From contig NZ_CP070479.1 of assembly GCF_016925555.1 (NCBI RefSeq), positions 558,001-622,000 on the forward strand: 64,000 bases of DNA, read 5' to 3'. The DNA is from Mycoplasma tauri (GTDB lineage Bacteria; Bacillota_I; Bacilli_A; Mycoplasmatales; Metamycoplasmataceae). Under the pieces are notes generated by a model. It was not told where the DNA came from. It made no database searches and saw only the letters and a list, made by a program, of their open reading frames with translations. The position numbers were made by a program, and so were the translations under genes. The first letter of the stretch is position 1; every line of letters begins with the position of its first letter. Positions 53,897 to 64,000 of the stretch are shown here, in pieces.

Positions 53897-54184
53897 TTAT
53901 GCTTTTTTAGTAGTTGATTTAGCATCTGCTTTTAATGCCATGTTGATTTTTTCATTTAATTTGTGTTGTCTAAATAAGTTAAAAACTGTTTGAGTTAATT
54001 GTGCACCATTTTTAATTCATGTGATTGTTGCTTCTTCATTAACTCTAAATGCCTTTGAGTGTGGATTGTATTCACCTATAGATTCAATAAATCTTCCATC
54101 ACGTGGAGCACGAGCATCAGCAACAACAATTTTATAGCAAGCATTAAATTTGCTTCCCATTCTTTTAAGTCTGATTTTAACCAT
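53897..54184 (-). CDS. rpsP: 30S ribosomal protein S16
   Basis: bS16 is a small-subunit assembly protein. The 95-aa product starts [26 protein letters not shown] and has [14 protein letters not shown], with one TGA-Trp. A GGAGCC binding site precedes the ATG, and TTGACA- and TATAAA-like boxes lie nearby. It heads the rpsP-trmD-rplS operon. Confidence 0.95.
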
Positions 54185-54310
54185 TAATTGGCTCCTTTAT
54201 AATAAGTAATAATACTAGGTGTCAAGTAAAAGTGCTTGACAACTAATTACATATCTATTTTATAGAATAAAATTATTTATCAAAACAAAAAAACATTTTT
54301 TAAGCATAAA

Positions 54311-54333
54311 TAAAAAAGCAATTAATGCTTTTC
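54311..54333 (-). terminator. Terminator of clpB
   Basis: AAAAGCA and TGCTTTT pair around ATTAA; the minus strand then has a T-run. It is about 16 bases past the clpB stop. Confidence 0.7.
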
Positions 54334-54348
54334 TAAAAATTGACTGTT

Positions 54349-56520
54349 TTACACTTTAGAAATTATAAATTTCCCAGCAAAAACATTTATTTCATATTCA
54401 ACATTTGGAACAACTGAACCATCAATTATTTTGTAAGCAAGAAGACTTTCAATATTTTTTTGAATATATCTCCTAATTGGTCTGGCGCCAAAACTCTTAT
54501 CATATGAATTTTTAGCTATAAATTCAACTAATTTATTGTCATATTTAATTTTAATTTCTTTAGAATCTAAAACTCTTTTTGCAAGTTTATTCATTTCTAA
54601 AATGACAATTTGTTCAACATCTTTATTACTTAAATGGTTGAATTTGACTATTTCATCTATTCTATTGACAAATTCTGGACTTAAAAATTTTAATAATTCA
54701 GCTTTTATTGATGGAACTCTATCCAATTCTTCAAGTGCTTCAATATTTGAAGCTAAATTCGATGTCATTATAACTATAAGATTTCTACAATTGATAATTC
54801 TTCCTTTTGAATCAGTAAATGCACCGTTGTCTAAAATTTGTAGAAGTATGTTTAAAACATTTCTATCAGCTTTTTCAATTTCATCAAAAAGAAGTATTGT
54901 ATATGGATTTTTTCTAATTTTTTCAGCTAATGAGCCACCAGAATCATAACCAACATAGCCCGGAGGAGCTCCAATTATTTTAGAAACACTATGTTTTTCC
55001 ATATACTCAGACATGTCAAGTCTAATCATTTGTTTTTCGCTGTCAAATAATGAAAATGCTAATGCTCTTGCAAGTTCAGTTTTACCAACTCCAGTTGGGC
55101 CAGTAAAAAGAAAACTTGCTAAAGGTCTATTTGGATCATTTATATCTGCTTTAGCCCTTAAAATTGCTTTTGAAACTATAGAAATTGCTTCATCTTGTCC
55201 TTTTATACGGCCTTTTAAATCATCTTCTAAATTCAAAAGCTTTTGCTTATCGCTTTCCAAAAGTTTTGTTACAGGTATAGAAGTTCATTTTGAAACTATT
55301 GAGGCTATTTCTTCAGCTGTCACATTATTTCTAATCAATGATTGGCTTGTTGAAGAAATTTTTTCCTCAATTTCTTTTATTTTTGCAAAGCATTTTGGTA
55401 TTTCTGAATATTCAAGTCTTGAAGCTTCTTCATAATTTGTATCTTTTTTATATATATTAACCTTGTATCATAAATCATCTAAATATTTTTTATGTTTTGA
55501 TAAAAGTTCAATATTTTTCTTTTCATTATTTCATCTTTTTTGCAAGTCATCTATGAAAGAAGTGACATTTTTAATTTCTGTATCAAGTTCTTTAATTCTT
55601 ATTTCATGTTTACTTTTGCTTTCTTCAGATAAAGCTATTTTTTCCATATTTAGCTTAGCTAATTTTAATTTTGCTTTTTCTAATTCTTCTGGTTCATAGT
55701 TAATTTCGGTTTTTATTGTCGAAGCTGCTTCATCAACTAAATCAATTGCTTTATCTGGAAGAAAACGATCAGAAATATATCTTGAACTAAGTTTTGCAGC
55801 CGCTACAAGAGCATCATCTTGAATTTTTACATTATGAAAGTTCTCAAATCTAGATTTTATTCCACGCAAAATTGTAATAGTATCATCAATTGATGGTTCA
55901 AAAACATCAACTCTTTGCATACGACGCTCTAAAGCAGCATCTTTTTCTATATATTTCCTATATTCATCAAAAGTTGTTGCGCCTATTAAATGCATTTTGC
56001 CTCTAGCCATTAAAGGTTTAATAATATTTGCGGCATCCATTCCGCCATCTGCATTTTTACCTGTTCCAACTAGCATATGAATTTCATCAATAAATACAAT
56101 TATGTCTCCATCTGATTCTTCTATTCTTTTTAGAACATCTTTTATTCTTTTTTCAAATTGTCCTTGATAAGAAGCTCCAGCTATCATGCTTGCTAAATCA
56201 AGCTCATAAATATCTTTATTCTTTAAGTTTTCAGGAACTTGACCTTCAACAATTTTTCTTGCTAAACCTTCTACAATAGCCGTTTTACCTACGCCTGGTT
56301 CTCCAACAAGAACAGGATTATTTTTCGTCTTTCTGCTAAGAATTCTGATCAACCTTCTTATTTCATCATCTCTATTTATTACCGGTTCTAATTCATGTCT
56401 TGCTGCCAAATCAGTTAAATTTCTACCATATATTTTTAAAGGATCGTTTTCTTTATTATTATTTTTATTATTACCATTATTTGATAAATTGTTAAATAAG
56501 TCTTCAAAATTAAAATCCAT
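54349..56520 (-). CDS. clpB: ClpB disaggregase (Hsp100), without N-terminal domain
   Basis: ClpB hexamers pull proteins from aggregates together with DnaK. The 723-aa protein starts with a short Asn-rich stretch instead of the usual Clp-N domain of about 150 aa. It then has NBD1 with [15 protein letters not shown] (about 70) and [14 protein letters not shown], a shorter middle domain, and NBD2 with [17 protein letters not shown] (about 470) and [12 protein letters not shown]. It contains TGA-Trp codons in the middle domain and in PVTKLL context. Regulation is by CIRCE upstream, so it is HrcA-dependent. The short middle domain still suggests ClpB rather than ClpC. Confidence 0.93.
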
Positions 56521-56557
56521 TTTTAGCCTCCTTTAAATTATTTTAACTACTATAATT

Positions 56558-56584
56558 TTAGCACTCTAATAATATGACTGCTAA
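56558..56584 (-). promoter_or_regulatory. CIRCE operator of clpB
   Basis: TTAGCACTC-N9-GACTGCTAA, one mismatch from the CIRCE consensus, 38-64 bases upstream of the clpB start. Together with the hrcA copy it defines the HrcA regulon in this window. Confidence 0.92.
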
Positions 56585-56664
56585 AAATAATTAAAATATT
56601 TTTGAAAAATAAAAATAAGGCTACAAAAATATTAAAATGCCTTATTTATAAATTTTTTAATTGA

Positions 56665-58824
56665 TTATCAAATGAGTTTTCCTTGAATTCTTTCTCTATC
56701 TTTTTCAATGCCAATTATTTCTAATTTAATATTATCACCAGTTTTAACAACTTCTGAAGGGTGTTTTATAAAATGATTTTTATCTCTTTTCATGTTAGAA
56801 ATATGAATCAGAACTCCTTGCTTAATTCCTATATAAACAAAAGCTCCAAAATCAGTAATATTTTGAACAGAACCCTCAATAATCATTCCTTCTTTTAAAT
56901 CTTCAAGATTAAGAACAGAATCTTTTAAAATATATCCATCTTTTTCATCACGAATATCCTTTGTAGGATTAATTAATGAATCCATTATTAATTTAATGTC
57001 GTACTCATTTGTTTCAAATTTATTTGCTAAGTCGCTAATTTTTTGATTTTCAAGATATTTTGTATCAATATTTTGCAAGTCAATGTTTAACTCATCAACA
57101 ATTTTTTGAGCTAAATCATAGGATTCTGGGTGAATACTTGTACGATCAAAAAAGTTTTTAGAATTATAAAGCCTTAAAAATCCAACAGCTTGTTGATACG
57201 CTTTTTCACCTATACCTTTAACTTTTAGCAGAGTTTCTCTATCATTAAATTCTCTATTTTCTTTTCTATAATCAACAATATTTTGTGCTAATTTATCATT
57301 TAATCCAGATATAAATTTAAGGATTTGTTTTGAAGCAGTATTTAAATCAACACCAACAAGGTTAACAGCTTTGTCAACTTTAAATTTTAAAGCACTGGCA
57401 AGCTCTTTTTGATTAACATCATGCTGATATTGACCAACCCCTATAGATTTTGGATCAATCTTTATTAATTCATTAAGTGGATCTTGAAATCTCCTGCCAA
57501 TATTAATTGCACTTCTTTCTTCTACATTTAATTCTGGAAACTCATCAATTGCAACAGATGAAGCTGAATAAACAGAAGCACCAACTTCTGAAACAACTGC
57601 ATATTTTAAAGATTTATTGTTGTTTTCTGCATTCTCATTTCATTTTTTAATAATTTTAGCTATAAAATGTTCTGTTTCTCTAGAAGCTGTTCCATTACCA
57701 ATAACAATAATATTTATTGGGTATTTATTTAAAAGTTTTTTAACTATTTCCTCTGACTTTTCAATCTGTAATCTAGGAGGATTTGGAAAAATTAATGCTT
57801 TTTCCAAAAAGTCCCCGTGTGGGTTCAATATTGCAATTTTACAACCATTAGCAAAAGCTGGATCAATAGACATTATTCATTTATTTTTTACTGCAGGAAA
57901 TAAAAGCATAGATTCAACATTTTCAGCAAAAAGTTTTATAGCTTCGACTTCAGCACGTGCAAAGAGATCAGATTTTATTTCTCTTATAACAGATGGTAAA
58001 ATAAGTCTTTCTAAACTATCAACAACTGAATTGTGAATAATTTTTCCTGTTGTTTTAATTTTGAAATATTTATTATTTAAATCATAAGTAATTTTTGCTA
58101 TATTGAATTCTTCAATATCATATGTGATTATTTTTAAATCTTCGCCTCGAGAAATAGCTAAAATTCTATGATTTGGAATAAATTTAACTCTTTCTTTATA
58201 ATCATAATACTGTTTAAAAACTTCTTTTTCATCGATAGAATTCTTTTTCTTTTTACAAATAATTCAACCAAAGTTATAAATTTGGTTTTTAATTGAATCT
58301 CTATTATTTACATCTTGAGAAATTATTTGACTAATTATATATTGAGCTTGTTCAATTGCAAATTCAACAGTTGGCACTTTTTCAGATATATATTTTTCAG
58401 CTTCTCTATATGGATTAAATTTAGGATTATCACTTTCCATAATAATTTTAGCAAGCGGTTCAAGCCCTAAAGCTATAGCTTCAGTTGCCTTTGTTTTTTT
58501 ACCAACTTTAAATGGTTCATAAATATTTTCAACCGCAGCTTTTGTCTCAGCTTCGTTTATTTTTTGACTAATTTCTGGTGTCAAAAGTTTTTTCTCTTCT
58601 AAAATTTTGAGAATTGCATCCTTTCTCTTATTTAATTCAACATCATAAACATACATTTCATGAATTTTTTGAATTACTTCTTCATCAAGACCGCCAGTGA
58701 CACCTTTACGATAACGAGCAATAAAAGGTACTGTAGCACCTTCATCCATTAATGTTAGTACAGTTGAAACTTGTTCTTCATTAAGTTCTAATTTTTTAGC
58801 AACAAATTTTATTGATATGTTCAT
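56665..58824 (-). CDS. tex: Tex-family RNA-binding protein (S1 domain)
   Basis: Tex is a transcription-accessory/RNA-binding protein. The 719-aa product has the N-terminal helical part with VPFIARYRKGVTGGLDEE (about 35-52), a YqgF-like domain with AIKLFAENVES and SIDPAFANGCKIAIL, the IGVGQYQHDV helix-hairpin-helix region, and the C-terminal S1 domain with GMIIEGSVQNITDFGAFVYIG. Several TGA-Trp codons join the parts, and the last residue is also a TGA-Trp. I use the ATG at 58822-58824, which has a GAGGATTT binding site. The upstream PD-(D/E)XK gene ends 11 bases before it. Confidence 0.93.
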
Positions 58825-58834
58825 AAATCCTCTT

Positions 58835-59731
58835 TTAAACATTTTTAAAATCTATATCTTGGTCAATTTTTCCAAGCTTTTTTCATTTGTTAAACAATTC
58901 TTCTCATTCTTGTTCATTTTTACATTTTAAGTATTCTACTTGGTCAATATCATTAATTAAATCATATTGTGGGGATATTTTTTCTTTATGCAAACTATAT
59001 TTTTCATGAAACTTTATTAATTTTTCCTTATCATCTGCAATTTGCAATTCAAGTTCTCTATTGTTTTTAACTTTATATTGGAATACTTCCATTTTTCTTT
59101 CTGCAACATTAACTTTTTCTGGATTTAGGTAATCTTCATCTTTTAAAAATAGTCCAACAATCATGAATCTATCATAATTCAACAAGTTAGTGTAGAGTTG
59201 GGCTTGTTTCTTATAATTCAAAGGAACACCATCTTTTTTATCCATTGATTGTGCAACAGATCCATTAATTGTTCAGGCAGCTCAGTTTTTTTCTTGAGTA
59301 GTTTTAATTTCAAAAACAATTTTTTTTGATTCTATCAATGCATCAGGCACACCACCTAAGACATATTCATCTTTAAAATAGTCATAATTGACATTTTTAG
59401 CTTCTATATGTTTTATTTTAAATTCCGGTCCAAACTTTTTTTCAAAATATGTTGAAAGATGATCTATGATTTTAGGTTCAAGCGTCTCGCCAGCTCTCAC
59501 ATATTTTCTCTGAAGCACCGGTAGCGAAAGCCTTGTTATATGACAAAAAGCCTTAAAATCACTATTAAACCTATCTGGTGTTAAAATGTTTCCAACTGAT
59601 GACCCACCGAGTTTTTTAAATTTTTCAAATTGGTTTCCATTAAGTAATTTTTGCTGCATAGAATCAGAAAGAATTATCACTCTTTCACTTTCATCCACAA
59701 AGTAGTCTCTTCCGTTGTAAAATTTTCTCAT
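58835..59731 (-). CDS. PD-(D/E)XK nuclease-like protein (MPN551-type)
   Basis: The 298-aa protein contains GGVPDALIESKKIVFEIKTT (about 130-150), the spacing D...(x)n...E-x-K of PD-(D/E)XK nucleases (here EIK). The preceding LGGSSVGNIL and following NYKKQAQLYTNLL with a conserved Gln also fit this fold (as in YqaJ/lambda-exonuclease-like enzymes). Mycoplasmas carry such single proteins of unknown role, sometimes called MPN551 family. It is the first gene of a transcription unit with tex, with an 11-base gap. The TGA-Trp near 59280 and 58904 must be read. The role, DNA repair or uptake, is inferred. Confidence 0.65.
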
Positions 59732-59895
59732 TGATTATTCCTTTTTTATAACAATTAGAAAGATGAATTTAGTTTTATATAATTATAAGTTAATTTATTA
59801 ATTAGGTAAAAAAGCTAATGGTGTTCTTTTTTTAAATACCTATAGTAATTTAATATTATAATTAATATTAATTTTGTATATCATGGAGGCAATAA

Positions 59896-61362
<1,467 letters not shown>

Positions 61363-61369
61363 TACTAGT

Positions 61370-61400
61370 AAAAGAGCATATTTAGCTCTTTTTTTTATTT
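61370..61400 (+). terminator. Terminator of lysS
   Basis: AAAAGAGC and GCTCTTTT pair around ATATTTA and are followed by T8. Confidence 0.85.
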
Positions 61401-61621
61401 AAAATTAAATTTTAAGATAAATAAAGAAAATTTTTGGATGCAAATTATGTGCTTCCTTATTTGTATTTCTGAAATTATTCAAAATTATGAAAAAAGGAAA
61501 AAAATGGGAAAAAATACTTATTTTTCTAAATAATTTAAATTTTTATTGGATAAAGAATTTAATATACAAACTACGTTTTAAATGTATTTTTTTACTAATT
61601 TAATTATTTTATAGGCTTATA

Positions 61622-61646
61622 AAAAACAAAAAAGCCTATGGGCTTT
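61622..61646 (-). terminator. Terminator of fusA
   Basis: AAAGCC and GGCTTT pair around a 4-base loop; the minus strand then has T-runs. It lies 10 bases past the fusA stop. Confidence 0.8.
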
Positions 61647-61655
61647 AATGTATTA

Positions 61656-63749
61656 TTAATCTTCATCTTTTGATTGAATGTTACGTTTTTTAATTATTGT
61701 ATCAGAAATGTTTTTAGGACATTTTTCATAGTGGTGGAATTGCATTTGGTAATTTCCACGACCTGCAGTCATACTTCTTAAGTCAGTTGCATAACCAAAC
61801 ATTTCACTTAATGGTACTAAACAACGTAAAATGTGAGCACCATCTGTTCTAAGTTCACTTTCTTGAATTTGACCTCTACGACGAGTTAAGTCACCCATAA
61901 CGTCACCATAATAATCATCTGGAATAACAACTGAAACATCCATAATAGGTTCAAGAAGAACTGTACCAACTAATTCTTTTGATTTTGTAAGTGCTTTAGA
62001 AGCAGCAATTTTGTAAGCCATTTCTGAAGAGTCAACATCATGGTATGATCCATCAAATAATGTTGCTTTAATGTCAATCATTGGGTAACCAGCTAAAATA
62101 CCCCCAGCCATTTTGTCTTCAAGACCTTTTTGAATTGGTTTAATGTATTCTTTAGGAATTTTACCACCAACAATTTTATCAACAAATTCAAAACCTTTGT
62201 CTGGATTTGGTTCAAATTTAATTCATACGTGACCATATTGACCTTTACCACCAGATTGTTTGATGTGTTTTCCTTCAACATCAGCAGTTTTTGTAATTGT
62301 TTCACGATATGAAACTTGAGGAGCACCAACTTTAGCTTTAACACCGTGTTCTCTCTTAAGACGATCAACAATTATATCAAGGTGTAATTCACCCATACCA
62401 GCAATAATTGTTTGACCTGTTTCTTCATCTGTGTATGTTCTAAATGTAGGGTCTTCAGCAGCTAATTTTTGTAAACCAAGAGCAAGTTTTTCCATAGCAT
62501 CTTTTGATTCAGGTTCAAGAGCCTGTGAGATAACTGGTTCTGGGAATACCATTTTTTCAAGAACAATTTCAGGAGCTTTGTCAGCAATAAGTGTATCACC
62601 TGTTGTTGTACCTTTAAGACCAACTGCAGCAAAAATGTCACCAGCATAAGCTTCATCAATTTCTTGACGTGAGTTAGCATGCATTTGAATTAAACGACCA
62701 ATTCTTTCTTTAACACCTTTTGTTGAGTTATATACATAACTACCTTTTTGAAGCACACCTGCGTATGCTCTAATGAATGTTAATGAACCAACAAATGGGT
62801 CAGTCATAACTTTGAAAGCAAGACCTGCAAATGGATAGTCATCTGTAGCAGGGATTGAAATTTCTTCTTCTTCTTCTTTGTGTGCCTTTGTAGCGGGAAT
62901 ATCAAGAGGTGATGGTAAATAATCAACAACAGCATCGATCATTTTCTTAACACCTTTGTTCTTGAAACTTGTACCACAAACAGCTGGGAAAAATTCTGAA
63001 GTTAAAGTTGCTTTACGAATCATTTCTTTAAGTTCATCCATTGTAGGTTCAACACCATCAAGAACTTTAAGCATAAATTCTTCATCAAATGTAGCAACTG
63101 CTTCAATTAATTCTTGTCTTTTTTCCTTAGCTAATTCTTGTAAGTCAAAAGGAATTTCTATTTCTTTTGCAATTTCTTCAGGTTTACCATCAAATTCATA
63201 TGCTTTCATTTCAACTAAGTCAACCAAGCCTGTGAAATTACTTTCAGCACCAATAGGAATTTGGATAGCAACAGCATTAGCATTCAATCTTGTTTTAACA
63301 GATTTAACAGATGCATAAAAATCTGCACCAGCTTTATCCATTTTATTTACATAAATAATTCTTGGAACTCTATAAGTTGTAGCTTGTCTTCATACTGTTT
63401 CTGTTTGTGGTTCAACACCTGATTGAGCATCAAGAACTGTAACAGCACCATCAAGAACACGAAGTGAACGTTCAACTTCAACTGTAAAGTCAACGTGTCC
63501 TGGGGTATCAATAATGTTAATTCTTTTGCCTTTTCAAAAAGCTGTTGTGGCAGCTGAAGTAATAGTAATACCACGTTCTTGTTCTTGGGCCATTCAGTCC
63601 ATTTGTGAAGCACCATCGTGTGTTTCACCTAGTTTATGAATTTTACCTGTGTGCAATAAAATTCTTTCTGTAGTTGTTGTTTTTCCTGCATCAATGTGAG
63701 CCATAATACCAATATTACGGTAATCTTCTAATTTATATTGTCTAGACAT
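61656..63749 (-). CDS. fusA: Elongation factor G
   Basis: EF-G moves tRNAs and mRNA through the ribosome with GTP. The 697-aa product has G1 [17 protein letters not shown]2 region with [12 protein letters not shown]3 DTPGHVDF, G4 NKMD and C-terminal domains with SYRETITK and [19 protein letters not shown]-Trp codons are present at several conserved Trp positions. It follows rpsG on the same strand, as in the str operon. Confidence 0.98.
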
Positions 63750-63785
63750 AAAATCTTCCTAATTTATCTATAAAAAAGCGAAAAT

Positions 63786-64000
63786 TATCATCTGAAGTGA
63801 GCAAAAGCACGGTTTGCTTCAGCCATCTTGTGAGTATCTTCACGTTTTTTAATAGCTCCACCAGTTTTGTTTGATGCATCGATAATTTCGTTAGCTAATC
63901 TAACGTCCATTGTTTTTTCGTTTCTTAAACGAGCATATTGTACTAATCATCTAAGTGATAGTGTTTGTTTTCTTCTTTCTGAAACTTCAGTAGGAACTTG
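63786..64000 (-). CDS. rpsG: 30S ribosomal protein S7, C-terminal part (runs off window)
   Basis: uS7 nucleates the small-subunit head. The C-terminal 71 residues are in the window: [62 protein letters not shown], with the last residue a TGA-Trp. The 5' part lies past 64000. It is 36 bases upstream of fusA, in the rpsL-rpsG-fusA arrangement. Confidence 0.96.

Overview
This window is Mollicutes (mycoplasma) DNA. It is very AT-rich, and its reading frames only make sense when TGA is read as tryptophan (translation table 4). With TGA as a stop, gltX, metK, fusA, clpB, tex, lysS and the large surface proteins all break into pieces; with TGA as Trp they are complete. All CDS coordinates below use table 4. 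The mycoplasma conjugative-element gene set, the GA-module and FIVAR-like surface proteins and the GrpE architecture suggest the hominis cluster (Metamycoplasma/Mycoplasmopsis). I cannot name a species.

Layout. 1-5.3 kb: a partial lipoprotein gene, rplU-rpmA, a bacteriocin-like small peptide gene, mscL, the CIRCE-controlled hrcA-grpE stress operon (GrpE has an FKBP-like N-terminal domain), and a membrane-anchored HNH-like protein, all on the minus strand. 5.46-18.4 kb: the distal part of a mycoplasma integrative conjugative element on the plus strand, namely a surface lipoprotein, a VirB2-like pilin, a VirB6-like channel protein, the TraE/VirB4 ATPase, an accessory gene, a giant surface protein and a UPF0236-type DDE recombinase. 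TraG/VirD4 and the proximal genes are absent. Five of these genes carry indels in short A or T runs, so the element looks degenerate, although the pilin and recombinase frames are intact. 18.4-20.9 kb: a minus-strand cassette of DnaB-like helicase, zinc-ribbon protein, 46-aa protein and cytosine-5 methyltransferase, flanked by inverted repeats; it resembles a small replicon or phage remnant.

21.4-33.9 kb: chromosomal core. It holds rpmE, rpsD with a foldable leader, a degenerate phosphohexomutase-like gene next to gyrA, divergent gltX plus a calycin-like small gene, a 40-aa basic protein gene, metK under a SAM-I-type riboswitch, a YwaF-type membrane protein, ffh, a GNAT acetyltransferase and a YdbC/PC4 protein. 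34.1-35.5 kb: one protein with two choline/aminoglycoside-kinase-like domains in tandem.

35.8-51.8 kb: a surface-antigen locus. A 2206-aa GA-module protein and a convergent 662-aa lipoprotein paralog share about 0.5 kb of nearly identical inverted N-terminal sequence. A lipoprotein behind a T16 promoter tract, pncB, a FIVAR-repeat lipoprotein with 540-bp repeats behind a (TA)n tract, and a 730-aa lipoprotein follow. Inversion, homopolymer slippage and repeat recombination could each vary surface structure here.

52-64 kb: core genes again: fmt, rpsP-trmD-rplS, CIRCE-controlled clpB, tex with a PD-(D/E)XK protein gene, lysS, fusA and the end of rpsG. HrcA from the first region is expected to repress both its own operon and clpB.
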